This document shows, one piece after another, positions 27,554 through 36,743 of a stretch of DNA of 64,000 bases (within the stretch, counting starts at the first letter, position 1; the number at the start of each line of letters is the position of its first letter). The stretch is taken from NCBI RefSeq assembly GCF_018343715.1, contig NZ_JAGYPL010000001.1, forward strand, positions 1,390,840 through 1,454,839, written 5' to 3'. The notes under the pieces were generated by a model. That model saw only the letters and a list, made by a program, of their open reading frames with translations, was not told the DNA's origin and made no database searches. The position numbers were made by a program, and so were the translations under genes. Origin of the DNA: Bacillus sp. FJAT-49711 (GTDB lineage Bacteria; Bacillota; Bacilli; Bacillales; Bacillaceae_C).

Positions 27554-30500
27554 AGTTAATTCCCTCCTCTCGAATCCTAGCAAATACATCTTGAGAGTTT
27601 TGCTGAGGAATAATGCGAAAACGATTATTTTCTAATGATTGATCAAACTGACAAACAGATTTATACGAACAGAATTGACAAGGAGTTCGGTCTCCAAGCT
27701 TATACGGATCGATATTAACATCACCTTGAATAATTCGATTCCCAGATTCTTGATAAAGAGTACGAACAAATCTTCTTAATGTATTAAAATCTTCTTCACT
27801 AGCTGAACTTCCTTGCGATTTTGCTGACAAACTTCCATCTTTATTTATACTTGCCGATATAATGTTTGAAGTTCCTGTTTCCAATGAATTATCCATTAGA
27901 CGAATAATATCGGGGTCGCCTAACAATAGACCTTTCATTTTAAATTCCTTCAAAATTTCATTTTCAATATCCTCCAATGTCAGTAATTTCTCACTCGTAA
28001 TCATTGGATTATGGACATGGAAATATAAAACTCCAGCTGGTGTTGCTTCTGTACCGATCAATTTATTTGAATGCGTAATTATAATATCTAAATATGTGAG
28101 CATTTGTAATGCAAGACCATGATAAACCTCATTCAAATCTAAATCCCTTGAGCTGGACTTATAATCAATGACGCGCAAATATACTCCATTTTCGTCTTCC
28201 GCTTTATCCACTCGATCGATTCGACCTTGAAGCTGCATTTTTGCCCCGTTTTTCAACGTAAATGCGAGTGGGGGCAACTGTTTAAACGGTCCGAAATCAA
28301 GCTCTAGACCAACTGGTGAAAATCCACTTACTTTCGCGTGGCTGCTTAGTGTATAGGATGCTCTCCCGATAATTTGCTCCAGCTTCCTTTTTATATAAAA
28401 ATGTCGATTTGAGCTAAGCAGAATTTGATTTTGCAGTTTTGGTGCAAATTGTTCCACAGCCTTCTTGGCAAGCCATTCACATTGCTCTTTTGTAAGTCTA
28501 GACCATGAAAGTTCTTTTCTATCTACTTCTTCAGCAATCCACTTAAGGGCAGCATGGAACAAATCGCCAATATGTGGTGCATCCAGCCGATAAATCTCCC
28601 TTTCACGCAAGCGAAGTCCATGTGAGGTAAAATGAGAAAATGGACAGCCATGAAAAAGCTCCATTCTTGATACACTGGCGAGCATTTCATCTCCATATAA
28701 TTCTTTGCTTGTGTTTTCTGATAGTGTTTTCGTTTCATTTGTATAAAATAAGCTAGACAAAATCCTTTTAGCTTTTTGCTTTTGAGTTGGTTTTTCCATA
28801 TAAAAATTGTAAACATCCCACCAAAAATCAGCGATAGGATATCCACGTGTTATTAATTGCAATTGTGTCGTTAAATAGGCTATTGCTGTGTTTGGATGTG
28901 AAACATATGAAAATTGCTCATCCATTAAAAGTTCGCTTGGTTCATTTACTTCATTGATTTCATTTATTTCCGGAAAGATCTCTTTTATTCTTTTAATATA
29001 AGATGAGGGCAACAATCCTTTTCCCTCTTCATTTGCAAGTGGATATGACAAATAAAGGCGCCGTTCTTGAATTGTAAAAGCCCTGTAGGCGACAAAATCT
29101 TCATCTAATAGTTTCTTTTTAGCACCTGGAGCAAGCAGTAGTCCTATTCCATTTAATTCACTGCGATCTTCATCTGATAGTGTACCTTCGTCCATTTGTT
29201 TAGCTGGTATGACTCCTTCATTTAGGCCAATGACAAAGGCAGCTTTGACATTGGAAAGTCGTGATAATTCTAAATCGGCAACAAACACTTGATCGATTGC
29301 GGGCGGTATCAATGAAAATTTTGCAGTTTCCAAACCAGAATCGAGAATATCAATGAACGTTTCAATTGAGATTGACTCGTTACCCATCACATCAACGAAT
29401 TGATCAAGTAAATCTATAACAGCATCCCAAGCTTGATCATGCTCTCTTGAAACGACCAATTGCCCTCTTTCCTCGGCAATATTACTTTTTTCTGCTAGTT
29501 TGTTTGGAATATCTAATTCTTCCAACGCTAAATATACGGCTTCACATAGTTCACGACCATTTTTTGCTTTTTTTATCCTTCGAGACAATCGTAATAAAGG
29601 TACTACGACTAGATTTCGAGATTCATTTATTTCTGCTTCCATCTTCTTTTCAGCATCTGTTTGCGCGGAACCTTCAAGCTCAAGACCGAAAAATCGTTTA
29701 TAGCGCCATGATTTTTTATCAATCCATTTATCACCTTTTATTCCGTGGGCAAGTACGTAATTTTCGAGCCTATCCATTTTTTCCCTTTGCATTTCTATAT
29801 CGAAACCTAATGGAAAAAGCAAATCTGTTTTTATCGCTCGAAATACTGGCTCGTATCTCCAGTTCGTTTTTATAATATCAAGTGAACTGCGAATTAATTC
29901 AATGAGTGGATGATTTAACATCGGGCGTTTTTGATCAATGAAAAAAGGGATCTCATAATCATGAAAAACGGTTTCCATCGTTTCCTGATATTCTTGTCCA
30001 TTTCTCGTTAAAACGGCAATATCGTTATAACGATATTCTTCATCCCTTACAAGTCTGCGGATTTCTCTTGCAATACTTTCTACTTCTGCACGTCTATTTG
30101 CCGCTGCTCTTATTTCAATTGCCGGCTTGTGATGCAAGGATTTAATCGGACGTTTATCAAACCTAGCTTGCAAATACTGTAAACCCTCATCTTGAAATCT
30201 TGGTGTATCGGCAAGAAATACATCATCTTCCAACGTGATGCTGCTTTCACGAGCCATTTCAAATAAATCGGAATACGTTTCCCCAGTTAATCTGAACAAA
30301 TTAAGTTCATCCGGCTTTGCACCATGTTTATAGGGACGATCCAAAACAAGAGCGACGGATATTCTTTTACAATGTTTCAACAGTTGTTCAATAACTCTTT
30401 TTTCCTGCGGGGTGAAATTATGGAATCCATCTATATAAATTTCTGCATCCTTTAAATAACTTGAATTTTTAATAGAATCGGCAAGTAAATGTAAATAATC

Positions 30501-31055
30501 ATTTGAATTTGTGTATTTGCCAATTAGCGTTTCTTCGAACTTACCATAGATTAGTTCAAGATCATGCAGCTTATCTGCTAGTGCTCGAGTGGATGATTTA
30601 AAAGAAAGCTCTGCCCAGGATCTATGAAGATCCTCAGGTAAAATACAATAATGCTTAAATTCCGTAAGCATCCTTTCAATATGCTCTATAAAACCTTTTT
30701 TATCTGCAGCTTTTTTAAAAAGTTTTAGCTCATCTTTATTATCTTCGATGATTTTTCGAATTAACATATTTAAACCAATACTGGATATATGATTTCTACT
30801 TGCTCCACCTGTTTCTTGGAGGATTTTCCAAGCTAGCCGCGTAAAACTAAACACCTGTGTCCGAATCATCCCTGACAATCCAGGTGTATTCACTAAGCGG
30901 TATTCCGATAAAAACGTCATTTGTTCTGGAACAATATAAAGAACAGGGTGACCATCAGGCTGGTTAATCAGTTTATCTTTGATTTCATCTAAGAACAAAG
31001 TGGTTTTCCCTGTTCCAGATCGCCCAATGACGAAACGAAGCGACAATTTTTCCAA
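27531..31055 (-). CDS. addB: ATP-dependent nuclease subunit B (AddB)
   Basis: The partner of AddA, 1174 residues. It has an N-terminal helicase-like fold with Walker A GRSGTGKTT (near residue 11), where ATP is bound but not used for unwinding in the B. subtilis homologue. The C-terminal nuclease domain has VIDYKSS and four Fe-S cysteines: one in HGCPFSH and three in the cluster CQFCSYKSVCQF. Typical length. Translationally coupled to addA. Confidence 0.96.
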   Translation of the reverse strand: MEKLSLRFVIGRSGTGKTTLFLDEIKDKLINQPDGHPVLYIVPEQMTFLSEYRLVNTPGLSGMIRTQVFSFTRLAWKILQETGGASRNHISSIGLNMLIRKIIEDNKDELKLFKKAADKKGFIEHIERMLTEFKHYCILPEDLHRSWAELSFKSSTRALADKLHDLELIYGKFEETLIGKYTNSNDYLHLLADSIKNSSYLKDAEIYIDGFHNFTPQEKRVIEQLLKHCKRISVALVLDRPYKHGAKPDELNLFRLTGETYSDLFEMARESSITLEDDVFLADTPRFQDEGLQYLQARFDKRPIKSLHHKPAIEIRAAANRRAEVESIAREIRRLVRDEEYRYNDIAVLTRNGQEYQETMETVFHDYEIPFFIDQKRPMLNHPLIELIRSSLDIIKTNWRYEPVFRAIKTDLLFPLGFDIEMQREKMDRLENYVLAHGIKGDKWIDKKSWRYKRFFGLELEGSAQTDAEKKMEAEINESRNLVVVPLLRLSRRIKKAKNGRELCEAVYLALEELDIPNKLAEKSNIAEERGQLVVSREHDQAWDAVIDLLDQFVDVMGNESISIETFIDILDSGLETAKFSLIPPAIDQVFVADLELSRLSNVKAAFVIGLNEGVIPAKQMDEGTLSDEDRSELNGIGLLLAPGAKKKLLDEDFVAYRAFTIQERRLYLSYPLANEEGKGLLPSSYIKRIKEIFPEINEINEVNEPSELLMDEQFSYVSHPNTAIAYLTTQLQLITRGYPIADFWWDVYNFYMEKPTQKQKAKRILSSLFYTNETKTLSENTSKELYGDEMLASVSRMELFHGCPFSHFTSHGLRLREREIYRLDAPHIGDLFHAALKWIAEEVDRKELSWSRLTKEQCEWLAKKAVEQFAPKLQNQILLSSNRHFYIKRKLEQIIGRASYTLSSHAKVSGFSPVGLELDFGPFKQLPPLAFTLKNGAKMQLQGRIDRVDKAEDENGVYLRVIDYKSSSRDLDLNEVYHGLALQMLTYLDIIITHSNKLIGTEATPAGVLYFHVHNPMITSEKLLTLEDIENEILKEFKMKGLLLGDPDIIRLMDNSLETGTSNIISASINKDGSLSAKSQGSSASEEDFNTLRRFVRTLYQESGNRIIQGDVNIDPYKLGDRTPCQFCSYKSVCQFDQSLENNRFRIIPQQNSQDVFARIREEGINFENSHSD

Positions 31056-31285
31056 CCCCTTTTTAGTAGATACAATCTATACCTATTATACCATATCGAA
31101 CATACGATCCCAAGGAAAACGAAAGCTTTTAGTCTTCGAGGTAATGATCCGCAGGAAGCGACATCAGCGACAAAATATAAGAAAGTGCGTGTATGCCTTT
31201 TTCGACCTTTGTCTGGGATAAAGGAAATAAGAGGAGCCTCATAAGCGACCCTGGCAAGCGAATAAGAAATTTCCTTCAAAGACAT

Positions 31286-31325
31286 TAAAAATAAAAAAAG
31301 CCACCCAATAAGATAGGCAACTTTT
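31286..31325 (-). terminator. intrinsic terminator after yhjE
   Basis: On the minus strand, AAAAGTTGCC pairs with GGTGGCTTTT (two G-U pairs), followed by TTTATTTTT, directly after the yhjE stop codon. Confidence 0.65.
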
Positions 31326-31939
31326 CATCCTCGAGTATGGGCTTTACTTTTCATTCTGCCCTCAATATGCTTTCCGGCATACCAAAGAATAAAGATTATG
31401 AGTAAAACAATCCCTGTTCGAATTGGCTGTTTAATCAATGAAACAACGTCATATCCAATAAAGCTTAATGTAAAGATCATTACAGCTTTACCGCCAATAA
31501 CGGCAAGCATATACTGATAAATATTGATTTTCGAAAGCCCGGCAACAATATTAACAATCGCTGACGGTGTAAAGGGAAAACATAATAATAGAAATAATGG
31601 ACCGAATCCTCGTCTTTCTACCCATACTGTTAAGCTATGGACTTTCTTGTTCTTTTGCAAAAATTGAAAAACACGGGCGTCTCCATATCTCCGTACAAGT
31701 AAAAAAACTAGTAAAGCACCGATTGAAGCTCCCAACCAAGAAAAGAAGAAACCCCATCCTAACCCAAAAGCATTAGCAGTAGCCATGACAAATAGAAATA
31801 AAGGCAAAAATGGTAGAAAAGCTTCCAATAATGGTAAAGCAATACTTGGGAGGGGACCAAACGAGCGGTATTTATCAATTAAATCAACTATGTTCTCCAG
31901 TGTAAACCATTCTTTAAATGAAAAAAAATCCATGAGCAT
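31325..31939 (-). CDS. yhjE: YhjE-like TVP38/TMEM64 (VTT domain) membrane protein
   Basis: A 204-residue membrane protein with about five helices and the VTT-domain signatures FFFSWLGASIGALLVFLLVRRYG and the RRGFGPLFLLLCFPFTPSAIVNIVAGLS re-entrant segment. It matches the DedA/TVP38-like family, named YhjE next to addB in B. subtilis. Family members are linked to lipid scrambling or flipping. The start is either of two close ATG codons. It marks the left edge of the accessory island. Confidence 0.8.
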   Translation of the reverse strand: MLMDFFSFKEWFTLENIVDLIDKYRSFGPLPSIALPLLEAFLPFLPLFLFVMATANAFGLGWGFFFSWLGASIGALLVFLLVRRYGDARVFQFLQKNKKVHSLTVWVERRGFGPLFLLLCFPFTPSAIVNIVAGLSKINIYQYMLAVIGGKAVMIFTLSFIGYDVVSLIKQPIRTGIVLLIIFILWYAGKHIEGRMKSKAHTRG

Positions 31940-32140
31940 TCCTCAATTCGCACTATCGGGATAAAGAATAAACCTATTTGAATCATGTAAATTATATCAC
32001 AATATATAGGGGTAATTCTTCATCCATTGTTACAGAATACCCATTTATAATCGGTCATAAACAACTAGATGGAAAGCATTAAAAGATGCACCTCTTTTAA
32101 TTTTTCCTTCATAAAAGAAATGCACCTTTCGTAGACTTAT

Positions 32141-34378
32141 CTATTTTTCTATTTTTTCCTTCTTATATTTTTCTGTGCGTCCATCATTTATGATTCCTTG
32201 CCAATTGAGACCGAAGGCAAACTCATATATATTTCCCTCGGAGTCGGTATGGCAATCCATATCATGTGGAACATCTTCAAATTGTTCTTCAACCGTTTTC
32301 ATGTTGGCTGGCATTTGCAATGGCAGAAGCCCCGATGGTTCACTCTTCCCACTGATGATGTCTAGCAGCGCTTGATCTTGAACGCCAAAATTAGCAAGAA
32401 TCACGTCAACCTCTTTTTCAAACTCTTCAACAACAGCAGGTTTTGAAAGTAGAAGCGAAACAATGACTGGCTTTCCCTTCATCGCTTTTTTTGTTTCCAA
32501 TATTAAATCAAGATCCGTTGTATTAGGTGGTGTGAACGACTTATTACGATAATTTCGATCTAGAACCTCCCTCGGATCGCCTATAATACTTTTCTCCCGT
32601 GCATATACCGCTTTATAAGGCTTATATTGCAGGCTGATTGGAACATAGCCAGTCCCCCCAGTTTCAAAATCCTCCTTGCTGTAGCCAGCGCCTTCAGGAT
32701 TTGAGATTGCAACAATAGCAAAGTCTGCTTCATCTGGATTATCCGTAACATTATAATAATTTTTCACGATTTCCAAATTAATTGGATACTCCAGCCTTTC
32801 AGGTATAACATGACCAAACCAGCTTCTGCCTTCAGCAATATAACGTTTTGGAATGTAAACGGTCTTGCCTTTTTGAAGTGGTAACACATTTTCGTGATTT
32901 TTTAATAAAACTAAAGATTTTAATTGAGCATCATAGCCTTTTTTCATAAATTCTGCATTTCCAACAATCTCAGCACTCTTTTCCGGTAGTAAATACGGAT
33001 TTTCAAATAAGCCTAACCGAAAAATATTTAATAGGAGTCGAACAGCAGACTGTTCGAAACGTTTACGCATAAACTCGCTGCCATATTCTTTTACACCCAT
33101 TTTGTACGCTTCAATAATCGGCCCAGCCTCATTATTTCCACCAAACTGATCGACGCCCGCCATTAATACTTTATAATGACGTTCAGCTACACTTAAGTGT
33201 TCTACACCCCAAGGCTTTCCGGAAAAAGTATCAACTGTTGGTGGTTCATCTGCTGTGATCATCCAATCCGTGCAAACGACTCCTTCATAACCGTATTTTT
33301 CACGAAGTAGAGTTTGAACGATGTATTTATTATACGAGTTCCCAACATTTTCTTTTGCTTCGTGATCTTGTTCATATGAAATTGTGTAATAAGGCATAAC
33401 TGCTGATGCCATCTTCGTTTTTCCAGATAATTTGAATGCCCCTTCAGTAAAAGGGATTAAATGTTCATCGAAATTATCCCCTGGATAAACAGCATATTTT
33501 CCAAAGCCCCAGTGGGCATCTCTGCCGCCTTCCCCGGAGCCCCCTCCCGGCCAATGTTTCACCATAGCATTTACACTATCATAGCCCCATCCATCAGCAG
33601 TTTCGTTCTCCTTTTCGGATGTTTGAAAACCATCTACATAAGAACGTGCTAAATCAGTAGTAAGTTTTGGATCTTCTCCGAATGTTCCATTGAACCGCAT
33701 CCATCTTGGATCTGTTGCAAGATCGATTTGAGGAGATAATGCAGTTGTGATTCCAAGAGCTCGATATTCCTTGGAAGCAACTTCCCCAAACTCCTTAACT
33801 ACATCCGGATTAAAGGTTGCCGCTAATCCAAGTGTTTCCGGCCACATTGAAATGGCGCCGCCAGCACCTGCATTAAATTCAGCGCTTGCAATGGAAGCAT
33901 GACGAGGGTCCGAACTATTATTTATTGGGATGCCTAATCCAATACCTTCAACAAGAGATTGCGCGTTATTATTCCATTTAGCTGCGACTTCTGGACTTTC
34001 CACAGTTGTAATCAATACATGTCGCAAATCATCGTTAATAAGAAAATCTTTTTGTTGATCGGATAAATCGGAAGAATTAGCACCGCTTTCATCAAATGAT
34101 TTCCCACAAAATGTTCCAGGGAAAAAGCCTTTCGATGCAGGAATGGCTTGATGACTGCTATAAAGCATTAACCCAGCAATTTGTTCAATTGTCATTTTGG
34201 AAGCAAGGTCTTTTGCCCGTTCTTCAGCTGAAAGACGCCAATCCTCATATTTATCAAGCTTTCCATCTTTGCTTAAATCTTTAAAATACTTGCCATCCAC
34301 CTCTAAAATGTGGACACCCGACTCCGTTGAATATCCTAGAGTCGGTCCGCCTTCATTTTTAACATATTTTATCGCCAT
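32141..34378 (-). CDS. GH3 family beta-glycosidase
   Basis: A 745-residue glycoside hydrolase family 3 enzyme with no signal peptide, so cytoplasmic. Order: an N-terminal (beta/alpha)8 domain with RAKDLASKMTIEQIAGLM, VKHWPGGGSGEGGRDAHWG and the nucleophile Asp in VVCTDWMI (near 370); then the alpha/beta sandwich domain with LKSLVLLKNHENVLPL. Likely cleaves beta-glucosides or related glycosides brought into the cell. It is the third gene after the oxidoreductase and isomerase, with a 15-bp gap, so one operon. Exact substrate unknown. Confidence 0.9.
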   Translation of the reverse strand: MAIKYVKNEGGPTLGYSTESGVHILEVDGKYFKDLSKDGKLDKYEDWRLSAEERAKDLASKMTIEQIAGLMLYSSHQAIPASKGFFPGTFCGKSFDESGANSSDLSDQQKDFLINDDLRHVLITTVESPEVAAKWNNNAQSLVEGIGLGIPINNSSDPRHASIASAEFNAGAGGAISMWPETLGLAATFNPDVVKEFGEVASKEYRALGITTALSPQIDLATDPRWMRFNGTFGEDPKLTTDLARSYVDGFQTSEKENETADGWGYDSVNAMVKHWPGGGSGEGGRDAHWGFGKYAVYPGDNFDEHLIPFTEGAFKLSGKTKMASAVMPYYTISYEQDHEAKENVGNSYNKYIVQTLLREKYGYEGVVCTDWMITADEPPTVDTFSGKPWGVEHLSVAERHYKVLMAGVDQFGGNNEAGPIIEAYKMGVKEYGSEFMRKRFEQSAVRLLLNIFRLGLFENPYLLPEKSAEIVGNAEFMKKGYDAQLKSLVLLKNHENVLPLQKGKTVYIPKRYIAEGRSWFGHVIPERLEYPINLEIVKNYYNVTDNPDEADFAIVAISNPEGAGYSKEDFETGGTGYVPISLQYKPYKAVYAREKSIIGDPREVLDRNYRNKSFTPPNTTDLDLILETKKAMKGKPVIVSLLLSKPAVVEEFEKEVDVILANFGVQDQALLDIISGKSEPSGLLPLQMPANMKTVEEQFEDVPHDMDCHTDSEGNIYEFAFGLNWQGIINDGRTEKYKKEKIEK

Positions 34379-34393
34379 AAGATTTCTCCATTC

Positions 34394-35218
34394 TTATGAT
34401 TCTATTAATCCTAAATTAACTAGATTTTCATAGCTCATTTTTAAGCTTTCAAATGGATCTCTATCGCTTTCATCTTGTTCAACAATTAACCACTTCGTGC
34501 CTATTTCCTCTGCAACGTTAGCTATTGCTTTAAAATCAAGAATACCTTCCCCGATTTCAGCAAATGGTTCCTTCACTCCTTGAGCAAATAATTCTTTTAA
34601 ATCTAAGATTCCTTCACCAAACCCTGTAGAGATTTGTTCTCCTCCAGCTTTCATATCCTTAATATGGAGCAACGGTGCACGGTTCTTTAATCTGCGGAGA
34701 TATTGAACGGGATCTTCTCCCCCTCTTCTTATCCAGTATGTATCCAATTCGGTTTGCACGAGCGCTGGATCTGTTTCACGAAGCAAGATATCTAATACAT
34801 ATTCTCCATCAACTTTAAAGAATTCCCAATGGTGATTATGATATAGGAAAGTGACTCCTCGCTTACGGAACTGTTCTCCGACCTCATTCATTTTTTCCGC
34901 TTTTTCTAAGACATCTTCTTTGGATTTAAAAATCATCGATATCGTAACAAATTTTTCGGCATTCATTTCTTCAAGATAGTCTGCAATTTTATCTACTTCA
35001 AAATCTAATGTATCAAAACCTGCATGAGTACCGACGACTTTAAGTCCTAATCCATCTAATAGTGATTTCTGTTCTGCAACTGACATACCTTCTGGCGGGG
35101 GACCAAGTTCAATCCCTTTGTAGCCAATTTCAGCTACCTTTTTAATAGAACCTACATAATCATTACTCATTGCCTCACGAATCGTGTAAGGTTGAACGCC
35201 TATAGGAAACTTTTTCAT
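34394..35218 (-). CDS. sugar phosphate isomerase/epimerase family protein (xylose isomerase-like TIM barrel)
   Basis: A 274-residue AP-endonuclease-2 superfamily TIM barrel. Visible ligands of the usual metal centre: the Glu in GYKGIELGPPPEGM, His in VVGTHAGFD, His in YHNHHWEF, Asp/Glu in VQTELDTYWI, His in LLHIKDMK and a C-terminal Glu in WLIVEQDESD. Its pairing with a Gfo/Idh/MocA oxidoreductase is common in inositol, keto-sugar and oxidative deglycosylation pathways. AGAGGATG precedes the ATG. The reaction cannot be named from sequence. Confidence 0.88.
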   Translation of the reverse strand: MKKFPIGVQPYTIREAMSNDYVGSIKKVAEIGYKGIELGPPPEGMSVAEQKSLLDGLGLKVVGTHAGFDTLDFEVDKIADYLEEMNAEKFVTISMIFKSKEDVLEKAEKMNEVGEQFRKRGVTFLYHNHHWEFFKVDGEYVLDILLRETDPALVQTELDTYWIRRGGEDPVQYLRRLKNRAPLLHIKDMKAGGEQISTGFGEGILDLKELFAQGVKEPFAEIGEGILDFKAIANVAEEIGTKWLIVEQDESDRDPFESLKMSYENLVNLGLIES

Positions 35219-35241
35219 ACAATGATCATCCTCTCAAATTA

Positions 35242-36369
35242 TTAATCTAATACGTTATCTTTAAGACCAATTGGCAATGCAGCTGGACGGTCAATCGTAG
35301 ATTGAATAGAAATATGTTTTTCGCTCTCGGACGCTTCAAAAATACTCAATGAAATATCTAATATATGTCTAGCCAACTCTCCACTTGCCCGATGTTTTCT
35401 ACCTGATTGAATGGCATAGGCCATATCAGCAACTCCAATTCCCCTACTATCCTCACTAAAACCATGCGTTAGCGGAATTGTTTTCGTTTCAAAATTTGAG
35501 TACTGAATGGTTACATCCCCAATGAAACCTGGAATCGGACCAAAAAAGTTTGGATCAGGAACAGTCAAATTACCTTTCGTTCCAAAGATTTCCAACCTTG
35601 GACGATAGCCAAAGCTTTCCTTTGCAGCTTGAACATTGGCAACCGCGCCACTATGAAAATCCAAAGTAGCCGCAACATTTGTAGGTGCTTCTACTGGGAA
35701 TGTTTCTCCAAAACGAGGAGATTTTTCATTCGTAATGGTCACCTCTTCATGAAGTTTTTGTGCAGATCCGGTTACTCTTTTTACAGGTCCCAGCATCGCT
35801 ACTAAAGCGGTCAAATAATACGGTCCCATATCCATAATTGGATCTCCGCCGAGCTTCAAGAAATTTTGGAAATTAGGATGCATACCATCAGCGGCACTTC
35901 CCATAATAATAGATGCATTTGCGGCGTATGGTTGTCCAATTTCCCCATCTTCAATAAGCTTGATACAAGTTTGAACGCTAGCACCTAAGAAAGTGTCTGG
36001 CGCGCAGCCTACAAGCAAACCTTTTGATTTTGCTAGATTTAGAACTTCATCCGCGTCATCACGATTAAGTGCAAATGGCTTTTCTGTATATACATGCTTA
36101 CCTGAGTTAAGCGTTTGCATGTTAACCGAAGCATGCGCTGCTGGAGCTGTTAAATTAATCACAATTTCAACTTCTGGATTAGCCAGTAATTCTTCCACTG
36201 TGCAGGAAATAGGAACATTAAACTCCTCTGCTCGTTTTTCTGCAAGTTCTGGAACTAAATCTGCTACTGCTACAACTTCTAAAATATTGTTGAACACTTG
36301 TGTACAATTTTTAAGATATATCGCGCTGATCATACCACAGCCGATGACACCGACTTTGACTTTATTCAT
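35242..36369 (-). CDS. Gfo/Idh/MocA family NAD(P)-dependent oxidoreductase
   Basis: A 375-residue oxidoreductase. The N-terminal Rossmann domain has VGVIGCGMISAIY and the EKPFAL motif carrying the catalytic Lys (near residue 97). The C-terminal alpha/beta domain binds a sugar or cyclitol (GGDPIMDMGPYYLTAL). First gene of a three-gene operon with an isomerase and a GH3 glycosidase. Likely oxidises a sugar ring hydroxyl; substrate unknown. GGAGGT precedes the ATG. Confidence 0.9.
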   Translation of the reverse strand: MNKVKVGVIGCGMISAIYLKNCTQVFNNILEVVAVADLVPELAEKRAEEFNVPISCTVEELLANPEVEIVINLTAPAAHASVNMQTLNSGKHVYTEKPFALNRDDADEVLNLAKSKGLLVGCAPDTFLGASVQTCIKLIEDGEIGQPYAANASIIMGSAADGMHPNFQNFLKLGGDPIMDMGPYYLTALVAMLGPVKRVTGSAQKLHEEVTITNEKSPRFGETFPVEAPTNVAATLDFHSGAVANVQAAKESFGYRPRLEIFGTKGNLTVPDPNFFGPIPGFIGDVTIQYSNFETKTIPLTHGFSEDSRGIGVADMAYAIQSGRKHRASGELARHILDISLSIFEASESEKHISIQSTIDRPAALPIGLKDNVLD

Positions 36370-36743
36370 ATGATACCTCCATTTTTATATTAAAATACTA
36401 TTTCTGTAATGTAATTGTACCAATTATACTCTAAATATTCTATTTATTTTTAGCAAAGTTTTTCCCTATTACGAACGAACGTTTCCACATTTCCTACTTT
36501 TTCGAAGATTTTTTTAAAGTTACATCTTTTGCGTAAATATAGGACAAGGAGATCTGGTCGATCCAATACCTTGTCTTAAGTTGAAACTGAAATTCTAGCA
36601 AAAAATTAGCAATACGGAATACCTTTTAAAAAATTGAAGAGAATGGCAAATCGAGACCTCTTGGAATATCTAACTAAAAAAGTAAAACAGACCTTACAGG
36701 TAACAGATAATCAGCAAAGGATACTGATTTGTTCGACTAACAT
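36370..36743 (-). promoter_or_regulatory. 374-bp gene-free region with promoter of the oxidoreductase operon
   Basis: Minus strand: TATAAT at 36423-36428, about 53 bases before the oxidoreductase start, but no good -35 at 17 bases, suggesting activator dependence. Further upstream GGAAACGTTCGTTCG (about 36480-36495) resembles half of a CcpA or LacI-type operator. The segment nearer 36600-36740 holds nothing recognisable. Confidence 0.4.

Noticed and set aside
29447-29875. 142-codon plus-strand frame within addB
   Set aside because: Antisense to well conserved AddB sequence, with no start signal.
30989-31285. 98-codon minus-strand frame upstream of addB
   Set aside because: Overlaps the addB start and control region, lacks a ribosome binding site and resembles no protein known to me; part may be decayed repeat-like sequence.
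36475-36500. CcpA cre site upstream of the oxidoreductase operon
   Set aside because: Only the left half (GGAAACG) fits; the right half departs from consensus at several positions. Kept only as a weak remark in the region entry.
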